This document shows, piece by piece, positions 18,536 to 27,851 of a stretch of 64,000 nucleotides of DNA. Below the pieces are notes generated by a model. The model ran no database searches, had not been told where the DNA came from, and saw only the letters and a list, made by a program, of their open reading frames with translations. The DNA comes from Flavobacterium ranwuense (lineage in GTDB: Bacteria; Bacteroidota; Bacteroidia; Flavobacteriales; Flavobacteriaceae). The DNA lies in contig NZ_SMLH01000012.1 of assembly GCF_004349315.1 (NCBI RefSeq), forward strand, positions 1-64,000, read 5' to 3'. The position numbers and the translations under genes are program-made. Position 1 is the stretch's first letter, and each line of letters starts with the position of its first letter.

Positions 18536-18539
18536 TTTG

Positions 18540-18562
18540 AACCACCTTCGGGTGGTTTTTTT
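18540..18562 (+). terminator. Rho-independent terminator with UUCG tetraloop
   Basis: AACCACC-TTCG-GGTGGTT followed by T residues. The C(UUCG)G loop is an exceptionally stable tetraloop. Confidence 0.85.
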
Positions 18563-18687
18563 ATATAAAAAAGTATATTACACCCCGAAAACAGTATCGT
18601 TTATCGAGATTCATATACTGCAATTATTATTTTTAATTCGTAAAAATTAGTTCCTGATTAACTTCAAAATGCTCCTGAAAAAATGTT

Positions 18688-18695
18688 TATATTTG
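18688..18695 (+). promoter_or_regulatory. -7 promoter box of pepT
   Basis: TATATTTG, 18 nt before the ATG at 18714. It falls inside the open frame upstream of that ATG and so excludes the earlier in-frame ATG at 18669. Confidence 0.55.
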
Positions 18696-18713
18696 CATAA
18701 AAAACAAATTAAA

Positions 18714-19967
18714 ATGCAACATATAATTGACCGTTTCATCAGTTACGTAACTATAGATACGGAATCTGACTCCAGCTCTGAAACTACACCCAGTACAAAA
18801 AAACAATGGGATTTAGCCAATAAACTGGTTGAAGAACTTAAAGCTATTGGAATGCAAGACGTGACAATTGATGAGAAAGCGTATATCATGGCAACTTTAC
18901 CCAGTAATGTAACTCATGAAGTCCCAACTATTGGATTTATTTCACATTTTGATACTACCCCTGATTTTACTGGAGCCAATGTAAAGCCTCAAATTATTCC
19001 TAATTATGACGGCAAAGACATTGTATTAAATGCAGAACAAAACATAGTATTATCACCCAGCTATTTTAAAGATTTATTGCTTTACAAAGGGCAAACTTTG
19101 ATTACTACTGACGGAACAACATTATTAGGAGCCGATGATAAAGCCGGAATTACTGAAATTGTGACTGCAATGGAATTCCTTGTCAACAATCCTGAAATCA
19201 AACACGGAAAAATCAGAGTTGGTTTTACACCAGATGAAGAAATTGGTCGTGGTGCCCATCATTTTGATGTAGCTAAATTTGGAGCGGATTGGGCGTACAC
19301 AATGGATGGCAGTCAAATAGGCGAATTGGAATATGAAAATTTTAATGCGGCTGGCGCCAAAATTATTTTCAAAGGAAAAAGCGTGCATCCGGGTTATGCC
19401 AAAGGAAAAATGATTAATTCTATGTTGATTGCCAATGATTTTATCAATGAATTACCAATTGATGAGACACCCGAGACAACAAAAGGATACAAAGGTTTTT
19501 TTCACGTACATCATTTAACCGGAAGTATCGAAGAAACCGTTTTGGAATTAATCATTCGCGATCATAACAAGAAAAAGTTTGAAAAGCGCAAAGAACTAAT
19601 CGAGAAAATCACTCGAAAAATCAATAAAAAATTCGCGAAACAATTTGGTGAAGATATTGTTATAACTGAGATTAAAGATCAATATTACAACATGAAAGAA
19701 AAGGTTCTACCTGTGAAACATATTGTTGATATTGCCGAAAAAGCGATGAAAGAAATAGGAATTAAACCTCTTATAAAACCGATTCGTGGTGGAACTGATG
19801 GTTCTCAATTATCGTATAAAGGATTACCTTGCCCAAACATTTTTGCTGGTGGACATAATTTTCATGGAAAATACGAATATGTTCCTGTAGAAAGTATGCA
19901 AAAAGCAGTCGAAGTAATTGTGAAAATTGCTGAATTGACAGCAACAAAAGATTCATCTAAAAAATAA
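18714..19967 (+). CDS. pepT: Peptidase T (tripeptide aminopeptidase), M20 family
   Basis: 417 aa, normal length. Cytosolic di-zinc enzyme that removes the N-terminal residue of tripeptides. Zinc and catalytic motifs in order: [10 protein letters not shown] (first zinc His and catalytic Asp), [13 protein letters not shown] (bridging Asp), [11 protein letters not shown] (catalytic and metal Glu pair), [34 protein letters not shown], and the last zinc His in FAGGHNFHG. The next gene starts five bases after its stop, suggesting a bicistronic unit ending at the terminator at 20561. Confidence 0.95.
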   Translation: MQHIIDRFISYVTIDTESDSSSETTPSTKKQWDLANKLVEELKAIGMQDVTIDEKAYIMATLPSNVTHEVPTIGFISHFDTTPDFTGANVKPQIIPNYDGKDIVLNAEQNIVLSPSYFKDLLLYKGQTLITTDGTTLLGADDKAGITEIVTAMEFLVNNPEIKHGKIRVGFTPDEEIGRGAHHFDVAKFGADWAYTMDGSQIGELEYENFNAAGAKIIFKGKSVHPGYAKGKMINSMLIANDFINELPIDETPETTKGYKGFFHVHHLTGSIEETVLELIIRDHNKKKFEKRKELIEKITRKINKKFAKQFGEDIVITEIKDQYYNMKEKVLPVKHIVDIAEKAMKEIGIKPLIKPIRGGTDGSQLSYKGLPCPNIFAGGHNFHGKYEYVPVESMQKAVEVIVKIAELTATKDSSKK

Positions 19968-19971
19968 GCTG

Positions 19972-20556
19972 TTGGAATCCTCAAAAACAACTCATACATG
20001 GGATAAAAACAATAATTGGTCAGAAGAATTAGAACTTTTAAAATCAATTATTGTCAAAACTGAACTCGTGGAAACTACCAAATGGGGTGGTATTGTTTAT
20101 GTTCTGAATGGTAAAAACGTACTCGGAATAGGAGGATTCAAAAATTATTTTACAATTTGGTTTTTTAATGGCGTTTTTCTGAAAGATGAAAAAAAAGTTT
20201 TAGTTAACGCACAAGCAGGCGTTACTAAATCATTGCGACAATGGCGCTTTTCATCAAAAGAAGAAGTCAATGAAGCGGCAGTACTAGATTATATTCATGA
20301 GGCGCTTGCTAATGAGAAACAAGGGAAAAATAGTAAGCCACAGAAAAAAGAACCTATCGTTTCTGAACTTCTTCAAAAAGAATTAGATGCAGATGTAAAT
20401 TTGGCAGATGCTTTTCTAAAATTTTCTCCTTACAAACAATATGAATTCTTAGAGTATATTGAAACTGCAAAACGAGAAGAAACCAAACGTTCCCGGATCG
20501 AAAAAATTAAACCAATGATAAAAGAAAACATTGGTTTGAATGATAAATACCGATAA
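19972..20556 (+). CDS. YdeI/OmpD-associated (OmdA) family protein with DUF1801 domain
   Basis: 194 aa. The N-terminal half (WSEELELLKSIIVKTELVETTKWGGIVYVLNGKNVLGIGGFKNYF) is a DUF1801-like domain. The C-terminal segment (ADAFLKFSPYKQYEFLEYIETAKREETKRSRIEK) is the OmdA helix pair linked in Salmonella to bacteriocin protection. The biochemical role is unknown. It has no early in-frame ATG, so it most likely starts at TTG 19972, close behind the pepT stop, and is read from the pepT transcript. Confidence 0.75.
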   Translation: MESSKTTHTWDKNNNWSEELELLKSIIVKTELVETTKWGGIVYVLNGKNVLGIGGFKNYFTIWFFNGVFLKDEKKVLVNAQAGVTKSLRQWRFSSKEEVNEAAVLDYIHEALANEKQGKNSKPQKKEPIVSELLQKELDADVNLADAFLKFSPYKQYEFLEYIETAKREETKRSRIEKIKPMIKENIGLNDKYR

Positions 20557-20560
20557 CATT

Positions 20561-20598
20561 AAGTCCCAATCCTGAAACTCAGAGTTGGGACTTTTTAT
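20561..20598 (+). terminator. Rho-independent terminator
   Basis: AAGTCCCAA (20561-20569) pairs with TTGGGACTT; T-rich tail. It ends the pepT unit. The following ~230 nt to 20833 show no gene. Confidence 0.8.
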
Positions 20599-20833
20599 TT
20601 AAAGTCACATTAGAATAATATACTCTACTTACTTAATCATTTATACAATCTCTTTCTTTAAAAAAAGAAAACACTTCTTCCTTGAGTATTATTTGTTGCA
20701 TTACACGTACCATTCTGAAAAACTTAACATTGACCAGTGTATTAAATCACTATATTTACTTACAATCACTTAATAATTTAGTAACACCTGGACAACTACT
20801 CGTTTAATTGAATAAAAGCTAATACTATAAATT

Positions 20834-21277
20834 ATGATACAAAAGAAAGAAGCGGAAACTGATCCAGTATCTCCAGCAAAACCTGAAATTGATAAGCCAA
20901 TTAGAGCTCGCAGAACAAAAGTTGTTAAACCTGTAGCGGAACCCGTTGAAATTATAGAACCGGTAATTGAAGAAATCATAACGGAAATTATAGAAATCTC
21001 GACTATTAGTCTGGATGAAGATAGTACCGTTTCAAATAAGAAAAAAAATAAAAACGAGACTAAAAACAAAGTAAAAATGAAAGATAAAGACAAGAAAAAG
21101 GCTAAAAAAGCCGACGCAAAAGAGAAAGCAAAGCAAAAAGCGAAAGCAAAAGCCAAAAAGGCAAAAAAAGCCAAAAAGGATAAAGCGAAAAAAGCGAAAG
21201 TCAAAGCCAAGATAAAAGCTAAAAAGGCCAAAGCAAAATCAAAAAAAGCGAAGAAGAATAAAAAGAATAAAAAATAA
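20834..21277 (+). CDS. Lysine/alanine-rich basic protein, histone H1-tail-like
   Basis: 147 aa with two opposite halves. Residues ~30-65 are acidic and hydrophobic (VEPV, EPVIEEIITEIIEIS). From residue ~70 to the end almost every residue is Lys or Ala in KAKKAKK-type runs, like the tails of eukaryotic H1 and the bacterial HU/H1-like nucleoid proteins (Hc1, AlgP). This predicts an unstructured, extremely basic nucleic-acid-binding tail. There is no signal peptide. It sits alone between two terminators. The composition is low-complexity, so homology cannot be claimed; the coding call rests on the intact frame, the start context and the terminator immediately after. Confidence 0.65.
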   Translation: MIQKKEAETDPVSPAKPEIDKPIRARRTKVVKPVAEPVEIIEPVIEEIITEIIEISTISLDEDSTVSNKKKNKNETKNKVKMKDKDKKKAKKADAKEKAKQKAKAKAKKAKKAKKDKAKKAKVKAKIKAKKAKAKSKKAKKNKKNKK

Positions 21278-21292
21278 TAATATTTTTTTATC

Positions 21293-21333
21293 AAAAAAAA
21301 GTCCCAATCCGAATAATCGGTTGGGACTTTTTA
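21293..21333. terminator. Bidirectional terminator between the basic protein gene and yajC
   Basis: GTCCCAATCCG pairs with CGGTTGGGAC around AATAAT, with A and T tracts on either side. Confidence 0.85.
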
Positions 21334-21350
21334 ATTCATTAAAATGAAAA

Positions 21351-21623
21351 TTATTTTTTGTTCAATACGGCACTCATTTCCATAGAAATAGCAGAACGCT
21401 CCATTTTCAATTTTCCTGACATCGTTTCAACAACAACTGTTGTATCCGATAACTCAGAAACTTTTCCGTGAAGACCACTTTTTGTAATGATTTTATCACC
21501 TACTTTCAAGCTGCTTTCAAATTCTTTTTCGTTTTTCGCTCTTTTTTGTTGTGGTCTGATCATAAAGAAATAGATTACCACAAACATTAATAAAAACGGT
21601 GCAAATTGAGTTAATTGTTCCAT
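21351..21623 (-). CDS. yajC: Preprotein translocase accessory subunit YajC
   Basis: 90 aa. One N-terminal membrane helix (FAPFLLMFVVIYFFMI) is followed directly by the RPQQKRAKNEKEFESSLKVGDKIIT signature and a small beta domain (SGLHGKVSELSDTTVVVE). Member of the SecDF-YajC complex that assists Sec export. It lies 30 nt after nusB on the same strand, so the two form an operon, the usual Flavobacteriia arrangement. Confidence 0.95.
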   Translation of the reverse strand: MEQLTQFAPFLLMFVVIYFFMIRPQQKRAKNEKEFESSLKVGDKIITKSGLHGKVSELSDTTVVVETMSGKLKMERSAISMEMSAVLNKK

Positions 21624-21653
21624 AATTTAAATTCTTTTTTTATTTGTTAATTA

Positions 21654-22598
21654 TTACATTAAACCACGACCAGCTTTAATGATTCTTTTACTGGCTTCCA
21701 GTTCTTTTACTAAATTGTCTAAAATTCCGTTGATAAAAATACTACTTTTTGGCGTAGAATATTCTTTGGCAACTTCTAAATATTCGTTAAGAGTTACTTT
21801 TACAGGAATGGAAGGGAATTTCAAAAATTCACAGATTGCCATTTTTAGGATAATCGTGTCAATCTCAGCAATTCTTTCAGTGTCCCAATTTGGGGTTTTA
21901 TCAAGATATTCTTTGGCTAATTCCGTTTCGTTTAAGACTGTTTTTCGGAACAAATCTTTAACAAAATCTTTATCCTCATTGTCTTTATACAATTTTGGCA
22001 CTCTGAAATTATCGTCTTCACCAGATTTAATCGCTTTCAATTGCTTGATAATATGCGTATTCACTAATGGAATGTCATCAACCCAAGTCAACTTATCATC
22101 CTCTAAATATTCATATAATTTCTCGTTTGGAACAATTACATCCATGAATAAATCAACGATAAATTGTCTGTCTTCTTCAAATGTATTTACTGAATTACTC
22201 ATGTAATCCGCATACAATTTACTTGCTTTTACATCATTCAGAAGCAGTAAAATATAATCGTCATTTAAAGACCAATTATTGATTTTACGGTTTTCCAATG
22301 CAATGCTTAGTGAATTATTTTCGGAAAGAATTTGAAAGATTCTGTTTTTGATGAACTTTTCGTTGGGTTTACGTTCCTCTGGAGTTGCAAGATGTTTCAA
22401 ACTTGATTTATGTAAAAAGACAGTCTCTGTTTTACAAATTTCAATCAGCGAAGAAAGCATTATAAGGTATAAATCTTGAATATTGTCGATGCTGTAAAAA
22501 AGGAATTTTTCTTCTTTTTCCAGATTATCTGAACCGCTTTGATGCATCGCATAAATGGATTGCATTACTTTAACGCGAATGTGTCTTCTATTTACCAC
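21654..22598 (-). CDS. nusB: Transcription antitermination factor NusB (long Bacteroidota form)
   Basis: 314 aa, about twice the E. coli protein. Start VNRRHIRVKVMQSIYAMHQSG is the RNA-binding N-terminal helix. The conserved NusB C-terminal half is WDTERIAEIDTIILKMAICEF with the following PVKVTLNEYLEVAKEYSTPKS segment and FINGILDNL. The middle (~60-190) is an extra helical insertion characteristic of Bacteroidota. NusB with NusE binds boxA RNA during rRNA transcription. First gene of the nusB-yajC operon, with a -7 box at 22627. Confidence 0.93.
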   Translation of the reverse strand: MVNRRHIRVKVMQSIYAMHQSGSDNLEKEEKFLFYSIDNIQDLYLIMLSSLIEICKTETVFLHKSSLKHLATPEERKPNEKFIKNRIFQILSENNSLSIALENRKINNWSLNDDYILLLLNDVKASKLYADYMSNSVNTFEEDRQFIVDLFMDVIVPNEKLYEYLEDDKLTWVDDIPLVNTHIIKQLKAIKSGEDDNFRVPKLYKDNEDKDFVKDLFRKTVLNETELAKEYLDKTPNWDTERIAEIDTIILKMAICEFLKFPSIPVKVTLNEYLEVAKEYSTPKSSIFINGILDNLVKELEASKRIIKAGRGLM

Positions 22599-22626
22599 CT
22601 TGTAAGAACTTTTATTAATTAGTCTG

Positions 22627-22634
22627 CAAAAATA
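22627..22634 (-). promoter_or_regulatory. -7 promoter box of nusB-yajC
   Basis: Minus strand TATTTTTG, 28 nt before the nusB ATG. Confidence 0.55.
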
Positions 22635-22750
22635 AGTATTTCATTTTTTAAAATAAAATATATAATCGCTTATTTTAAAAGTATTCAATCAACAGTATTC
22701 AGTGAACGGTACTAAATTGTTCACTGAATACTGATAACTGAACGTTTTTT

Positions 22751-23857
22751 TTACTTTTTACTGTTTTCTATTTTTCTTTGATTGATTCGATTTTGAGCAA
22801 TTGTCAAAGCAGCATGGTGTGTTGTCATCTTGTTAGCAATGGCAAAATCAAATATTTCTAATGTCGTGTTATAAATATTTTCTGTTTTACGCATAATTTC
22901 AGCTTTGTCATAATGCGCTAATTCAGCATAAACATTGATAATTCCACCTGCATTAATCAAGAAATCCGGAGCATAAAGTATACCTCTTTCTTGTAGAATT
23001 GCACCGTGAACATTCTCATCAGCCAATTGATTATTGGCAGCACCAGCAATTACTTTTGCTTTAATTTTATAAACGGTAGCATCATTCAACGTTGCTCCCA
23101 TGGCACAAGGCGCATAAATATCAACATCAGCACTGTACAAATCTTCCCCTCTGAAGATTTCTGCATTATACTTGGCTCCTACCTCATTCAATTTTTCTTC
23201 ATTGATGTCCGCGATAGTAACTATTGCTCCTTCTTTTGTCAAATAATCAACTAAAGTTTCACCAACGTGACCAATTCCTTGAACTAATACTTTTTTGCCA
23301 CTCAAAACATCAGAACCAAATTGTTGTTTTGCAGCAGCTTTCATTCCTAAATACACACCGTAAGCTGTAACAGGTGAAGGATTTCCTGAACCACCTCTTG
23401 ATTCAGAAATTCCGGTAACATAAGGCGTTACATCTCTGACGATATCCATATCTGCGGTCTCCATTCCTACATCTTCAGCAGTAATATATCTCCCGCTTAA
23501 AGAATGCACGAATTCACCAAACTTGCGCATCAACTCAGGAGTTTTTTGCGTTTTAGCATCTCCAATAATCACTGCTTTTCCTCCACCAATATTTAATCCT
23601 GTAATTGCTGCCTTATAAGTCATACCGCGAGAAAGACGTAGTACATCGTTTAATGCTTCCCATTCGTTTGCATAATTATACATTCGTGTACCACCCAAAG
23701 CAGGACCCATAACCGAATTATGAATACCAATAATTGCTTTTAAACCTGTATCTTTGTCGTTGCAAAATACAATTTGTTCGTGATCATCAAATGATAATTG
23801 ACCAAAAACGGGATCCATTTTTTGAAGTTCCTTTCCAGTTGTGAAAGCTGCATTCAT
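22751..23857 (-). CDS. Leucine (Glu/Leu/Phe/Val family) dehydrogenase
   Basis: 368 aa. NAD-dependent oxidative deamination of branched-chain amino acids to 2-oxo acids. N-terminal catalytic domain: GPALGGTRMYNY, LSRGMTYKAAITGLNIGGGKAVIIGD, whose lysines bind the substrate carboxylate and act as base, and the EDVG stretch. A Rossmann domain starts at KKVLVQGIGHVGETLVDYL, followed by IADINEEKL. Length and motifs fit leucine/valine dehydrogenase better than glutamate dehydrogenase (~450 aa). Monocistronic. Confidence 0.9.
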   Translation of the reverse strand: MNAAFTTGKELQKMDPVFGQLSFDDHEQIVFCNDKDTGLKAIIGIHNSVMGPALGGTRMYNYANEWEALNDVLRLSRGMTYKAAITGLNIGGGKAVIIGDAKTQKTPELMRKFGEFVHSLSGRYITAEDVGMETADMDIVRDVTPYVTGISESRGGSGNPSPVTAYGVYLGMKAAAKQQFGSDVLSGKKVLVQGIGHVGETLVDYLTKEGAIVTIADINEEKLNEVGAKYNAEIFRGEDLYSADVDIYAPCAMGATLNDATVYKIKAKVIAGAANNQLADENVHGAILQERGILYAPDFLINAGGIINVYAELAHYDKAEIMRKTENIYNTTLEIFDFAIANKMTTHHAALTIAQNRINQRKIENSKK

Positions 23858-24057
23858 AGTGTAAGTTTTTATAATAATAAATTACGAATTTGTCAAAAAG
23901 ACAATCCAAATTTAAACAAAAAACAAATATGTATTGATTTTTTGTTTAAAAATTATCAAATCAATAATTTAACCCCATTAATAATTTGTCGCTGAAATTA
24001 TTAAAAAATAAAATTATTTTAAAAATAAAATCATTTTAACATAGAATATCTTAAAAA

Positions 24058-25818
24058 ATGAAAGAATTACGTTATTTAAATAAATATTTCGTCAAATATA
24101 AATACAGCTTCTTACTGGGAATTATTTTTACCATTATCGCACAAATATTTATGCTTTTCACGCCCAAGTTGATTAGCAAATCATTCAAAGCCATTGAGGC
24201 TTTCGCCAAAGATAAAACCATAGCCAAATCAATTATTTATGAAGAATTAATTTCGAATATCTTATTGATTATTGCCACTACAATTATTGCCGGGTTTCTT
24301 ACTTTCTTAATGAGACAAACCTTAATTGTGATGTCACGCCACATAGAATTTGATTTAAAAAACGAAGTATTCCGCCAATATGAAAATCTTTCGCAGAACT
24401 TCTACAAGCAAAATCGTACTGGAGATTTAATGAACCGAATCAGCGAAGATGTTTCTAAAGTAAGGATGTATGTGGGACCAGCGGTGATGTACACCATAAA
24501 TACCGTCATTCGTTTTGCTATAGTAATCGTCTATATGTATAATGTATCGCCAATACTGACTTTATACACCTTACTTCCTTTACCAATTTTATCGTACGCT
24601 ATCTTTAAGCTGAGCTCCGAAATCAATGTAAGAAGCACCATTTTTCAACAATATTTATCTAAAGTGTCCAGTTTTTCACAAGAAATATTTTCAGGAATCC
24701 GAGTGATAAAAGCCTATTCATTGGAAAACCAACATCAGAATAACATGGTTGATTTAGCCAATGAAAGCAAAAGTAAAAGTTTGAATTTGGCCAAAGTGCA
24801 ATCCTTATTTGGACCATTAATGTTGGCGCTGATAGGAATCAGTAACTTAGTCGTCATTTATTTTGGTGGTTTAATGTACATCAATGGATCCATAAAAAGT
24901 ATTGGAACCATTGCCGAATTTATTTTGTATGTTAATATGCTTACTTGGCCAGTAGCTTCATTAGGTTGGGTTTCTTCGATGGTTCAAGAGGCTGAAGCTT
25001 CTCAAAAACGACTCAATGAATTTCTTAAAATCGAACCGGAGATAAAAAATAAAAATCTGAATAAATCAGTGATTGAAGGTTCTATTTCTTTCGAAAATGT
25101 AAGCTATACTTACGAAGACACTAATATCAAAGCGTTACAAAACATTTCTTTCACAGTAAAAAAAGGGGAAACTTTAGCCATTCTAGGAAAAACAGGATCC
25201 GGAAAATCAACTATTTTATCCTTAATTTCCAGAATGTATGATGTAACCGATGGAAAAATAACCATTGATGCAAGCGAAATAAGCAACGTCAATCTTTTTG
25301 ATTTGCGAAACAGTATTGGGATCGTTCCACAAGATGCTTTCTTATTTTCAGACAGCATCAAGAATAATATTATGTTTGGCAAAGAGAATGCAACGGAAGA
25401 AGAGGTAAAAGCAGCCGCAAAAAGCGCCGTAGTTCATGATAACATCATGGGCTTTAATAAACAATACGAAACGGTTCTGGGAGAAAGAGGAATTACACTT
25501 TCCGGAGGTCAAAAACAAAGGGTTTCTATTGCCAGAGCAATTATTAAAAACCCTCCCATTTTACTGTTTGACGATTGTTTATCTGCAGTTGATACCGAAA
25601 CCGAAGAAGCAATTTTAAACAACTTACATGAAATTTGCAAAGACAAAACTACCATTATTGTAAGCCATCGTGTCTCTTCTGCTAAAAATGCAGATAGAAT
25701 TATCATCATTGAAAAGGGTGAAATTATACAACAAGGTTCTCATAATCAATTGATAAATCAAGAAGGCTATTACGCCGCTTTGTATTTGAAACAACTTTCA
25801 GAAAAAGAAATGATATAA
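24058..25818 (+). CDS. ABC exporter half-transporter (permease fused to ATPase)
   Basis: 586 aa. The first ~310 residues are an ABC_membrane domain of six helices (LLGIIFTIIAQIFMLFTPKLI and others), with the coupling segment YENLSQNFYKQNRTGDLMNRISEDV. The ATPase follows: Walker A GKTGSGKST (~375), signature LSGGQKQR, Walker B PPILLFDDCLSAVD and H-loop VSHR. It belongs to the MsbA/LmrA/MdlB-like type and would work as a dimer exporting lipid or drug-like substrates; specificity is not predictable. It has no neighbouring partner subunit, so a homodimer is likely. Confidence 0.9.
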   Translation: MKELRYLNKYFVKYKYSFLLGIIFTIIAQIFMLFTPKLISKSFKAIEAFAKDKTIAKSIIYEELISNILLIIATTIIAGFLTFLMRQTLIVMSRHIEFDLKNEVFRQYENLSQNFYKQNRTGDLMNRISEDVSKVRMYVGPAVMYTINTVIRFAIVIVYMYNVSPILTLYTLLPLPILSYAIFKLSSEINVRSTIFQQYLSKVSSFSQEIFSGIRVIKAYSLENQHQNNMVDLANESKSKSLNLAKVQSLFGPLMLALIGISNLVVIYFGGLMYINGSIKSIGTIAEFILYVNMLTWPVASLGWVSSMVQEAEASQKRLNEFLKIEPEIKNKNLNKSVIEGSISFENVSYTYEDTNIKALQNISFTVKKGETLAILGKTGSGKSTILSLISRMYDVTDGKITIDASEISNVNLFDLRNSIGIVPQDAFLFSDSIKNNIMFGKENATEEEVKAAAKSAVVHDNIMGFNKQYETVLGERGITLSGGQKQRVSIARAIIKNPPILLFDDCLSAVDTETEEAILNNLHEICKDKTTIIVSHRVSSAKNADRIIIIEKGEIIQQGSHNQLINQEGYYAALYLKQLSEKEMI

Positions 25819-25889
25819 TTGTTGGATAATACATATATTTTTTAGATTTTTGGATACTACTTAACAACCATAAATTGATAGAAAGGAAT

Positions 25890-26270
25890 ATGAGAGAACA
25901 TGACATGTTAGAAAAAGAAGAGATATTTTCTAAAGTTTTAAGAGCTGGAAGAAGAACATACTTCTTTGATGTGAGAGCAACAAAAGCAGATGATTATTAC
26001 ATTACCATTACCGAAAGCAAGAAATTTACTGAAGAAGATGGATCATTCCATTTCAAAAAACATAAAATCTATTTATACAAAGAAGATTTTGCAGCTTTTG
26101 CAGAAATTCTTGGCGAAATGACTTCTTATGTTTTGAACCACAAAGGCGAAGAAGTAATTTCAGAAAGACATCAAAAAGATTTCAAAAAAGAATATCCTTC
26201 TGAAAAATCAGATGATGAAATTATACCACAAACATCGACTTTTACCGATATTGAATTTGATGATATTTAA
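25890..26270 (+). CDS. PUR-alpha-like nucleic-acid-binding protein (DUF3276)
   Basis: 126 aa from ATG 25890; a later ATG at 25905 is also possible. The segment EIFSKVLRAGRRTYFFDVRATKADDYYITITESKK followed by FHFKKHKIYLYKEDFAAF is the single PUR repeat of the DUF3276 family, found in nearly all Bacteroidota and in spirochaetes. The fold (beta sheet plus helix, dimerising) binds single-stranded RNA or DNA. The C-terminal ~30 residues are acidic and disordered. Cellular target unknown. Confidence 0.85.
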   Translation: MREHDMLEKEEIFSKVLRAGRRTYFFDVRATKADDYYITITESKKFTEEDGSFHFKKHKIYLYKEDFAAFAEILGEMTSYVLNHKGEEVISERHQKDFKKEYPSEKSDDEIIPQTSTFTDIEFDDI

Positions 26271-26292
26271 TTCTTAGTTATTCCTTACAAAT

Positions 26293-26332
26293 AAAAAAGT
26301 CCAAAAATTAGAAGATTTTTGGACTTTTTTTT
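26293..26332. terminator. Bidirectional terminator between the PUR-like gene and csaA
   Basis: AAGTCCAAAAAT pairs with ATTTTTGGACTT; A tract upstream and T tract downstream. Confidence 0.8.
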
Positions 26333-26380
26333 ATGGGGCCAATCTAAATAGCAGTTCGTTTTTTATTTATGAATCCAACA

Positions 26381-26719
26381 TCACCCAATTCGCAATCCGT
26401 TTTCTATTTTGAAATCGGGAGCCAATAAAATCACGTCTCCTTCATTTCCTACTGCACCCAATACCAGACATTCACTCATGAATTTTCCGATTTGCTTTTT
26501 AGGGAAATTCACTACCGCTACAATCTGACGGTGGAGCAAATCTCCTTTTTTGTAACGTTTGGTTATTTGTGCCGATGTTTTTCTAATTCCGATTTCAGAA
26601 CCAAAATCTATGGTAAGTTGGTACGCGGGTTTTCTAGCTTCAGGGAAATCATTGACTTCCAGAATAGTTCCCACACGCATTTCTACTTTTTCAAATTCAT
26701 GCCAAGTAAGATTTTCCAT
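26381..26719 (-). CDS. csaA: tRNA-binding/export chaperone CsaA
   Basis: 112 aa, standard length. An OB-fold tRNA_bind domain covers the whole protein: FEKVEMRVGTILEVNDFPEARKPAYQL, then KTSAQITKRY, and VVNFPKKQIGKFMSECLVLGA. CsaA dimers bind tRNA and have Sec-related chaperone activity in Bacillus. Convergent with the PUR-like gene. Confidence 0.93.
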   Translation of the reverse strand: MENLTWHEFEKVEMRVGTILEVNDFPEARKPAYQLTIDFGSEIGIRKTSAQITKRYKKGDLLHRQIVAVVNFPKKQIGKFMSECLVLGAVGNEGDVILLAPDFKIENGLRIG

Positions 26720-26824
26720 AGTTAATTTTATTAAACAAAGTATTGAATAACAAACCTATAAATTTTACAAGTATTTACACTAATTCTGTAATACTATTTT
26801 CAGTTTATCCATCTAATTTTACAA

Positions 26825-26847
26825 AAGATGAATATTAAATTCATCTT
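26825..26847. promoter_or_regulatory. Perfect inverted repeat upstream of the alpha/beta hydrolase gene
   Basis: AAGATGAAT (26825-26833) and ATTCATCTT (26839-26847) around 5 nt, ending 17 nt before the ATG at 26865. Possible operator or 5'-UTR hairpin; no regulator gene is adjacent. Confidence 0.4.
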
Positions 26848-26864
26848 GTAAATAGCAAACTATT

Positions 26865-27743
26865 ATGGAAATGAGTCAAAGAAACAGCAGCGAATCGAGA
26901 AAGAAAAATAATACTGGATTAGACATGTACATTGAAACAGCACCAAATGTAAAATTATATGTCAAAGATTATGGCGAAGGGAAACCAGTAATCCTTATTC
27001 ACGGTTGGCCACTATCGAATGAAATGTGGGAATACCAAATTGATACTTTAGTTCAAAATAATTTTAGAGTTATTGTTTATGACCGTCGTGGTTTTGGAAA
27101 ATCCTCACAACCTTGGGATGGTTATGATTATGATACTTTAGCAGACGACTTAAAGGCTATTATTGAGCAATTGGATTTAAAAGAAGCCACACTTGTTGGA
27201 TTTTCAATGGGTGGTGGCGAAGTGGTACGCTATTTCAGTCGTCATGGTGGAAAAGGAGTTTCAAAAGCGGTACTTATCGCTTCAGTAACACCGTTTCAAT
27301 TGCAAACAGATTCTAATCCAAATGGTGTTCCACAAGAAAAGTATGATGCCATGGCAGCACAAATCAAGGAAGACCGAATTGGTTTTCTGGATAGTTTTGG
27401 AAAAACATTTTTTGGAGTGAGTTTTATCAGCAAACCTATCAGTACACCTTTATTGGATTATTATAGAATGCTGTGCTCTTTTGCTTCACCACGTGCCACT
27501 TTAGAATGTGCCATATCTTTTTCAACAACCGATTTTCGTCGTGAAATGGCATCCGTAAATGTTCCTACATTAATTATTCATGGAGATGAAGACAAAACAG
27601 TTCCAATTGAAATTACTTCTGAGATAGCAGCAAAATTAATACCGGACAATAAATTTATCGTTTATGAAGGAGCGCCACACGGGCTATTTTACATTGAAAA
27701 AGATAAATTAAACAAGGATTTGATTGAATTTTTGAATTCATAA
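26865..27743 (+). CDS. Alpha/beta hydrolase, cofactor-free haloperoxidase-like
   Basis: 292 aa. Catalytic triad S114 (GFSMGGGE), D243 (HGDEDKTVP) and H272 (GAPHGL); oxyanion segment ILIHGWPLSNEMW (44-56) and VIVYDRRGFGKSSQPWDGYDYDTLADDL. This set is typical of the arylesterase/perhydrolase group annotated as non-haem chloroperoxidase. The first ~20 residues are polar and lack family similarity; M21 could be the true start. No signal peptide. Substrate unknown. Confidence 0.88.
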   Translation: MEMSQRNSSESRKKNNTGLDMYIETAPNVKLYVKDYGEGKPVILIHGWPLSNEMWEYQIDTLVQNNFRVIVYDRRGFGKSSQPWDGYDYDTLADDLKAIIEQLDLKEATLVGFSMGGGEVVRYFSRHGGKGVSKAVLIASVTPFQLQTDSNPNGVPQEKYDAMAAQIKEDRIGFLDSFGKTFFGVSFISKPISTPLLDYYRMLCSFASPRATLECAISFSTTDFRREMASVNVPTLIIHGDEDKTVPIEITSEIAAKLIPDNKFIVYEGAPHGLFYIEKDKLNKDLIEFLNS

Positions 27744-27786
27744 ATTCAAATTTAATAGAGTTGATAAGTCACAATTCATTTATTAC

Positions 27787-27821
27787 AAAAAAATCCCAAA
27801 ACTTTTCGTTTTGGGATTTTT
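27787..27821. terminator. Bidirectional terminator between the hydrolase and immunophilin genes
   Basis: AAATCCCAAAAC pairs with GTTTTGGGATTT around TTTTC; flanking A and T tracts. Confidence 0.85.
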
Positions 27822-27851
27822 AAATTTTATATGCTATCTGAATAGTATAAA

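Noticed and set aside
20770..21294. 174-aa minus-strand open frame rich in Phe, Leu and Ala, resembling a membrane protein
   Set aside because: It is the antisense of the Lys/Ala-rich gene: AAA and GCx codons read backwards give Phe, Leu and Ala. It has no start context and reads through the terminator at 21293.
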